Of a stretch of DNA of 47,963 bases, positions 43,517 through 47,963 are shown in pieces. The translations under genes were made by a program, and so were the position numbers. The stretch spans positions 1 to 47,963 of the forward strand of contig JAUHVK010000033.1 of NCBI GenBank assembly GCA_030425145.1, in the 5' to 3' direction. Within the stretch, counting starts at the first letter, position 1, and each line of letters opens with the position of its first letter. The stretch comes from Alphaproteobacteria bacterium (GTDB lineage: Bacteria > Pseudomonadota > Alphaproteobacteria > Rhodobacterales > Rhodobacteraceae). The notes below the pieces were generated by a model, which searched no databases, was not told where the DNA came from, and was given only the letters and a program-made list of their open reading frames with translations.

Positions 43517-43651
43517 AGCCGATTAGATCGGCGGCGTTTACTCTCCGATCACCAAGTTTTCACTCGGCTTCGCCCCACATGCCTTGTGCGCGTCTGCGCG
43601 ATGACACGCTGCGGTTCTGATCCCATTTCAGGGTAAGAAAGGATGCCACTC

Positions 43652-43864
43652 ATGAAACAGCTTGTTATCGCAGCTTTCATCGCAGCGTTTGCCGGACCAG
43701 CCTTGGCGCATCTCGGGCGCGACTTGACGCAGTCTGACATCACGGGGCAACCGCCAGTGCGGATCGCCATCAGCCAACCGATCAGCCCGACCGTCCCGCA
43801 GGTGCCGGTCGGGGTTTGTCCCTTCCCAAACGCGCAGCAAGTAGAAGTGGCCTGCGCCAATTGA
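43652..43864 (+). CDS. Small secreted protein of unknown function
   Basis: 70 residues with a signal peptide ('MKQLVIAAFIAAFAGPALA', cleavage before 'HLG'). The mature ~50 residues are proline-rich with two cysteines ('VPVGVCPFPNAQQVEVACAN'). The second of two in-frame ATGs was chosen, because the ribosome site AAAGGA (43638-43643) overlaps the first. No family is recognised. Confidence 0.6.
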   Translation: MKQLVIAAFIAAFAGPALAHLGRDLTQSDITGQPPVRIAISQPISPTVPQVPVGVCPFPNAQQVEVACAN

Positions 43865-43882
43865 TCTGGAATAGGTAGAAAA

Positions 43883-43905
43883 GCGGCGCGGCGATCCCGC
43901 GCCGC
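43883..43905. terminator. Bidirectional terminator between convergent genes
   Basis: Perfect 9-bp GC stem GCGGCGCGG (43883-43891) / CCGCGCCGC (43897-43905) with a 5-nt loop. On the minus strand it is followed by TTTTC, so it best serves the dienelactone hydrolase gene. Confidence 0.75.
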
Positions 43906-43912
43906 GACGTAT

Positions 43913-44818
43913 TTACCTCAGGTGTTCGTTGAAGAACGCCACGGTCCTGTCCCAAGCAAGCTCTGCCGCCGCTTCATCGTAACGTGGCGTGCTGTCATTG
44001 TGGAAGCCGTGGTTCACACCCGGATAGATGTGGGCGGTGAACGCCTTGCCGTGTTCCTGCAATGCCGCCTCATACGCAGGCCAACCTTCGTTGATACGTT
44101 CGTCCAACTCGGCATATTGCAGCAATAGCGGCGCCTGGATTCTCGGGACATCCGCCGCGCTGGCCTGGCGTCCGTAGAACGGCACAGATGCGCCCAGTTC
44201 CGGATAGGCCACCGCCATTGCATTGCAGACACCGCCGCCATAGCAGAATCCGACGCAGCCAACCTTACCTGTTGTGTCCGAATGATCAGCCAGGAATTCG
44301 TAGGCGGCGAAAAAGTCGTTCATCAGCTTTTCGCCATCAACCGTACGCTGCAATTCGCGGCCTTCGGCATCGTTGCCTGGATAGCCGCCGACGCTGGTCA
44401 ACCCGTCAGGTGCAAGTGCAATGAACCCAGCCTTTGCAATTCGGCGCGCCACGTCTTCGATGTAGGGGTTCAAGCCACGGTTCTCGTGAATGACTACAAC
44501 TGCTGGGGCCGGTCCTGTCAGGTTCGCGGGCTTCACCAGATAGCCGCGTACCTCGCCGTGGCCGTTGGGCGATGGGTACATGATGTATTCCGGCAGGATG
44601 TCCGGGTCATTGAAACTAACCTGCTCGGCCAGCGCATAGTTAGGCGACATCATGTTCAGCAGCGCCGCTGCGGTCAGTCCGCCGACAGCGAATTTCGCGG
44701 CGCGATCCAGGAATTCTCGTTTGGTGATTTGGCCATGGGCGTAATAGTCGTACAGCTCAAGCAGTTCCTGATCGAAATCCTTGGCCGTCATCCGTTTGGT
44801 CGGGGTAATCTCGTTCAT
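43913..44818 (-). CDS. Dienelactone hydrolase family protein
   Basis: 301 residues. A ~70-residue leader with '[20 protein letters not shown]' followed by a hydrophobic run resembles a membrane anchor or late, atypical export signal. The alpha/beta-hydrolase core has '[20 protein letters not shown]', nucleophile Cys in '[15 protein letters not shown]', acid in '[10 protein letters not shown]' and His in '[17 protein letters not shown]'. Cys as nucleophile places it in the dienelactone hydrolase family (carboxymethylenebutenolidase-like); proteins with this leader are widespread and their substrate is not settled. A start nine codons downstream (MTAKDF) is possible. Confidence 0.85.
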   Translation of the reverse strand: MNEITPTKRMTAKDFDQELLELYDYYAHGQITKREFLDRAAKFAVGGLTAAALLNMMSPNYALAEQVSFNDPDILPEYIMYPSPNGHGEVRGYLVKPANLTGPAPAVVVIHENRGLNPYIEDVARRIAKAGFIALAPDGLTSVGGYPGNDAEGRELQRTVDGEKLMNDFFAAYEFLADHSDTTGKVGCVGFCYGGGVCNAMAVAYPELGASVPFYGRQASAADVPRIQAPLLLQYAELDERINEGWPAYEAALQEHGKAFTAHIYPGVNHGFHNDSTPRYDEAAAELAWDRTVAFFNEHLR

Positions 44819-44900
44819 TGTAGTGCTCCCTATCAGACCGCACCTCTAAAGCGGTGCGAAAGAGGATAGCCCAGATCCGGCATTCGGCTATTGTGCGAAT

Positions 44901-45305
44901 ATGCAAACCACATTTCAGATCCCCACAAAGGGGCCGGGACTCTACGAGTTCACCAGAACAGTCGCAGGATGGGTCACAGGCACAGGACTGTTGACGCTTT
45001 TTGTTCAGCACACATCTGCGAGCCTGTTGATTCAGGAGAACGCTGATCCCGAAGTGCAGACCGATCTGACCGAATTTTTCCATCGCCTTGTGCCACCCAG
45101 CTCGGACCCGTCCATGTCCTATCTGACCCATATCTATGAGGGGCCCGACGACATGCCTGCGCATATCAAGGCGACATTGCTTCCGGTCAGCCTGTCGATT
45201 CCGGTATCAAACGGGCAGATGGCTCTAGGCACGTGGCAGGGAATCTACCTCTTTGAACATCGGACTGCTCCACATACCCGGCGAGTGGTCGCGCATCTGG
45301 CGTGA
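44901..45305 (+). CDS. yjbQ: YjbQ family protein (secondary thiamine-phosphate synthase enzyme)
   Basis: 134 residues, UPF0047 family. It shows 'LTLFVQHTSASLLIQENADP', 'PMSYLTHIYEGPDDMPAHIK' and 'MALGTWQGIYLFEHRTAPHT', with the conserved His and Glu residues of the presumed metal site. Some members show weak thiamine-phosphate synthase activity, but the main role is uncertain. It is divergent from the dienelactone hydrolase gene with an 82-bp interval. Confidence 0.9.
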   Translation: MQTTFQIPTKGPGLYEFTRTVAGWVTGTGLLTLFVQHTSASLLIQENADPEVQTDLTEFFHRLVPPSSDPSMSYLTHIYEGPDDMPAHIKATLLPVSLSIPVSNGQMALGTWQGIYLFEHRTAPHTRRVVAHLA

Positions 45306-45402
45306 AGATGGAGGCATCCCTTTGATTTGACGCAAAGTCACCACCACAGATTGCGGCTTGAATTCCCCTCTACCCAAAACCTCGCGGCTGACCTATAGTG
45401 AC

Positions 45403-45411
45403 TGTGGATAA
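45403..45411 (-). promoter_or_regulatory. Perfect DnaA box upstream of nrdR
   Basis: TGTGGATAA, the reverse complement of the DnaA consensus TTATCCACA, lies 51 bp ahead of the nrdR start and just after a -10-like TATAGT (45394-45399). A small GTGGG/CCCAC hairpin follows it. No -35 of good quality was found. Confidence 0.5.
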
Positions 45412-45462
45412 GTGGGGAAAACCCACAGGTTGAGGCAGAGACAAAAAAGAGGGGAACGGCCA

Positions 45463-45942
45463 ATGCGCTGCCCGTTTTGTGGAAACATCGACACACAGGT
45501 GAAAGATAGCCGCCCGGCTGAAGATCATGTTGCCATTCGGCGCAGACGCTTTTGCCCGGCTTGCGGCGGCCGCTTCACGACCTATGAGCGCGTGCAGCTG
45601 CGCGATCTGGTGGTAATCAAATCCAGTGGCAGGCGAGAAGATTTCGACCGCGATAAGCTGGAACGCTCGATCCGTATGGCGATGCAGAAACGCCCGATCG
45701 AACCCGATCGGATCGACCAGATGATTTCCGGGATCGTACGGCGGCTTGAAAGCCTTGGCGAAACCGACATCGCGTCAAAGCAGATCGGTGAGATCGTGAT
45801 GGAAACGCTGGCTCGGATCGACACGGTTGCCTATGTGCGTTTTGCCAGCGTTTACAAGAATTTCCAGGAAGCCGACGATTTCGACAAGTTCGTCAGCGAA
45901 CTGCGTCCGAACGAAAAAGACAAACCGAAATCCGAAGAGTGA
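45463..45942 (+). CDS. nrdR: Transcriptional repressor NrdR
   Basis: 159 residues. The N-terminal zinc ribbon '[20 protein letters not shown]' / '[20 protein letters not shown]' has four cysteine ligands, followed by an ATP-cone domain ('[20 protein letters not shown]', '[20 protein letters not shown]'). NrdR senses the ATP/dATP state and represses ribonucleotide reductase genes. GAGGGGAA precedes the ATG. It is followed nine bases later by ribD, the common alphaproteobacterial order. Confidence 0.97.
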   Translation: MRCPFCGNIDTQVKDSRPAEDHVAIRRRRFCPACGGRFTTYERVQLRDLVVIKSSGRREDFDRDKLERSIRMAMQKRPIEPDRIDQMISGIVRRLESLGETDIASKQIGEIVMETLARIDTVAYVRFASVYKNFQEADDFDKFVSELRPNEKDKPKSEE

Positions 45943-45951
45943 CCTTGTCCC

Positions 45952-47064
45952 ATGCGCCCGGATGATGCGCGTCATATGCACCGGGCGCTGGAACTGGGCC
46001 GCCGCGGGATGGGAAACACGTGGCCCAACCCGGCGGTGGGCTGCGTCGTCGTCAAAGATGATACGGTCGTCGGTGAGGGCTGGACCCAACCGGGTGGCCG
46101 CCCACATGCCGAAACCGAGGCCTTGGCACAGGCGGGCGAGGCGGCACGCGGCGCAACCGCTTATGTGACGTTGGAGCCCTGTTCGCACCACGGTCAGACG
46201 CCACCCTGCACAGATGCGTTAATCGCTGCGGGTATTGCGCGCGTCGTGGCCCCGTTTGCTGACACGGATCCGCGCGTATCCGGCCAAGGCTTTGACAGGT
46301 TGCGGACGGCTGGCGTCGAGGTGGCGACCGGTGTCTGCGCCGATGAAGCTGCCGATGACCATGCCGGGTTCTTCTGTCGTATTGAGACCGGACGCCCGTC
46401 ATTGACACTGAAGCTCGCAACCAGCCTCGACGGCAGGATCGCAACCGCCAGCGGCGACAGCCAATGGATTACCGGTGCCGAGACCCGCGCATATGTGCAT
46501 CGGTTGCGTGCAACACACGATGCGGTGATGGTTGGTGCAGGAACTGCGCGGGCGGACGATCCATTGTTGACGGTGCGCGGTTTCGATGTGCCGAAACAGC
46601 CAGTCCGTATTGTCGTGTCCCGTAAGTTGGATCTGCCGATTCATGGCAATCTGGCGCTCACGCTCGACATCGCACCGCTCTGGCTGTGCCATGCGGATGA
46701 CGCGCCGAACGATGTCAGAAAGGCTTGGGAAACGTTGGGAGCCAAGCTGATCCGGGTGCCCCTGCATGGCCGCCAGATAGAAATCGTGGCGCTGATGCAG
46801 GCGCTGGGCGCTGAGGGCCTGACCCGCGTGTTTTGCGAAGGTGGCGGAGACTTGGCCGCGAGCCTGCTTTCGGCAGATGTTGTCGACCGACTGGACCTGC
46901 ATATGGGCGGTGTTGTGATCGGCGCAGAGGGGCGGCCTGCCTTGGGCGCGCTAGGGCTGGACAGATTGTCGGACGCGCCGCGCTTCGCTTTGAATTCTGT
47001 ACGACAAAGCGGTGACGATGTTGTGCAAAGCTGGCGGCGTCAGCGCCTCCAAAGCGAGGCATAG
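45952..47064 (+). CDS. ribD: Bifunctional riboflavin biosynthesis deaminase/reductase
   Basis: 370 residues. The N-terminal deaminase domain has the zinc site 'GGRPHAETEALAQAGEAARG' / 'YVTLEPCSHHGQTPPCTDAL'. The C-terminal reductase domain starts at about 150 ('LTLKLATSLDGRIATASGDS', 'HDAVMVGAGTARADDPLLTV', 'VFCEGGGDLAASLLSADVVD'). It catalyses the second and third steps from GTP to riboflavin. It is probably co-transcribed with nrdR. Its last 25 bp overlap the convergent KpsC-type gene. Confidence 0.97.
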   Translation: MRPDDARHMHRALELGRRGMGNTWPNPAVGCVVVKDDTVVGEGWTQPGGRPHAETEALAQAGEAARGATAYVTLEPCSHHGQTPPCTDALIAAGIARVVAPFADTDPRVSGQGFDRLRTAGVEVATGVCADEAADDHAGFFCRIETGRPSLTLKLATSLDGRIATASGDSQWITGAETRAYVHRLRATHDAVMVGAGTARADDPLLTVRGFDVPKQPVRIVVSRKLDLPIHGNLALTLDIAPLWLCHADDAPNDVRKAWETLGAKLIRVPLHGRQIEIVALMQALGAEGLTRVFCEGGGDLAASLLSADVVDRLDLHMGGVVIGAEGRPALGALGLDRLSDAPRFALNSVRQSGDDVVQSWRRQRLQSEA

Positions 47065-47963
47065 CTGGCCAACAGGCCCTGTGCTTTGGCGAGCAGTCGC
47101 AAACCTTGTGCCCGTGGCACGTCGCCATCGCGCAACCTGTCCAGAACCACTTCGATTGGGCAGGCCTGTCCTGTGACCGGATCGAAATAGCGCGGGTAGT
47201 CGATCAACGCCGCGTGTGCCAACATCTCAAGTGAGACGACCATGCCGCGCCGCTCTGGTGTTGGACACAAGTCCGTCGTTAATCCCCAACCCGCGTAGAA
47301 CGGCACTCCCAGCGTGGTCACAGGTACCTCGCGCAGGAGTGCTTCGAACCCCGCAAGAGATGTCATTGTCCAGACGGCATCCACCTGCGACAGCAGGCTT
47401 GCCATCGGAACGTCCGTTACAACTTTGTCGGCCCATTGCAGCGCATCATCGACGACACCGGGGCGCAGGCCGGCCACGACATCGGGATGGGGTTTGTAGA
47501 GGATAAACGCTTCAGCGTTGGCGTCCCGAACACGTTTCAGAAGCGCCGCATTGGTCTGAACCTCGGGGCTTCCGAGGACAACAGAGGCGTCGTCTTCCAC
47601 TTGTCCCGGAACCAGTAGCACGGGTCTTTGGTCGATGTGCTCCGCGGACCCACCCTGAGCGCCGGCTGCGTATTTCGTCACCTGTTCCGAGATCAGCCGC
47701 CGAATGATCCGCTGCGCGCGCGCCAACGCGTGGTCCGGAAAGGCCGTGCTCTTGGCGATCAGGGATTCCAGTCGTGATGGGCGGGTCGGATCGAAGTAGA
47801 TGCCCGTGTCATCCAAGACCAACGACATCGGAGGCACAAGTTCCGCACCCAGCCCCTGTGACCGGATGAACCCGTCTTCGACGCAGACTTCTCCGGGCTT
47901 GGTGGCAACGCCCCAAGACATAACGCGCGCCTCACGACCTGCCCGTGGTTCACCGAACCGCAT
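47040..47963 (-). CDS. KpsC-type capsular polysaccharide Kdo transferase, C-terminal part
   Basis: 307 residues to the window edge. KpsC proteins are about 670 residues, so this is probably only the C-terminal half, and the Met at the edge need not be the start. Typical segments are 'CVEDGFIRSQGLGAELVPPM', 'PVLLVPGQVEDDASVVLGSP', 'AFILYKPHPDVVAGLRPG' and 'VTTLGVPFYAGWGLTTDLCP', followed by a helical tail. KpsC adds beta-Kdo residues to the lipid anchor of group 2 capsules. A single-domain relative is possible. Other capsule genes would lie to the right of the window. Confidence 0.82.
   Translation of the reverse strand: MRFGEPRAGREARVMSWGVATKPGEVCVEDGFIRSQGLGAELVPPMSLVLDDTGIYFDPTRPSRLESLIAKSTAFPDHALARAQRIIRRLISEQVTKYAAGAQGGSAEHIDQRPVLLVPGQVEDDASVVLGSPEVQTNAALLKRVRDANAEAFILYKPHPDVVAGLRPGVVDDALQWADKVVTDVPMASLLSQVDAVWTMTSLAGFEALLREVPVTTLGVPFYAGWGLTTDLCPTPERRGMVVSLEMLAHAALIDYPRYFDPVTGQACPIEVVLDRLRDGDVPRAQGLRLLAKAQGLLASYASLWRR

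Noticed and set aside
1-47963. CRISPR arrays, toxin-antitoxin pairs, phage genes or other defence systems
   Set aside because: No regularly spaced repeats, Cas-like proteins, phage structural genes or recognisable toxin-antitoxin pairs were found.

Overview
The window looks like chromosome from a GC-rich alphaproteobacterium, most likely Rhodobacteraceae (Roseobacter-type). This is inferred from protein family resemblance (rpoD with a long acidic insert, dnaG-rpoD and nrdR-ribD order, an alphaproteobacterial-type glutamate dehydrogenase, an Fnr-type box, MCE-type lipid transport genes). No database search was possible. All function calls rest on recalled family motifs and lengths, so paralogue-level substrates are inference.

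Layout. 0-5 kb: the start of a GlxA-type regulator runs off the left edge and abuts a headless C-terminal piece of an NADP-malic enzyme. A compact aromatic module follows: MobA-like 3-hydroxybenzoate 4-monooxygenase, an AEC transporter downstream on the same strand, and a divergent MarR regulator with a perfect inverted repeat between them. IS transposase debris lies on the far side, so this module looks like an inserted block. 5-10.5 kb: a LysR regulator diverges from a quaternary-amine (betaine-like) ABC importer operon whose last gene is a translationally coupled alpha/beta hydrolase. 10.5-12.7 kb: a two-gene operon resembles mesaconyl-CoA C1-C4 CoA transferase and mesaconyl-C4-CoA hydratase, with a palindrome upstream. 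12.9-17.2 kb: a four-gene MCE lipid-transport operon (STAS-permease fusion, ATPase, long-tailed MCE protein, lipoprotein). 17.3-23.3 kb: an APC amino-acid permease, a TPP enzyme, and a divergent, tightly coupled cassette of diaminopropionate ammonia-lyase-like, M24 peptidase-like and Asp/Glu racemase-like enzymes. The cassette ends in a scar made by a headless LysR gene.

23.8-30 kb: an Fnr-type promoter precedes a 1900-residue protein with ELWxxDGT repeats, a large unassigned middle, an RTX-like element and a DUF4214 C-terminus; tRNA-Gly(UCC) follows. 30-36.5 kb: an ABC exporter, a hydroxyisobutyrate-dehydrogenase-type enzyme, a small membrane protein, and a three-gene TadG/TadE-type operon. 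36.7-48 kb is mostly housekeeping: glutamate dehydrogenase, dnaG, rpoD, a HlyU-like protein, small secreted and cytosolic unknowns, a dienelactone hydrolase family protein, YjbQ, nrdR, ribD and a KpsC-type capsule gene running off the right edge.

The most notable points are the mesaconyl-CoA bypass pair, the DAPAL/M24/racemase cassette, and the Fnr-box-driven giant mosaic protein.
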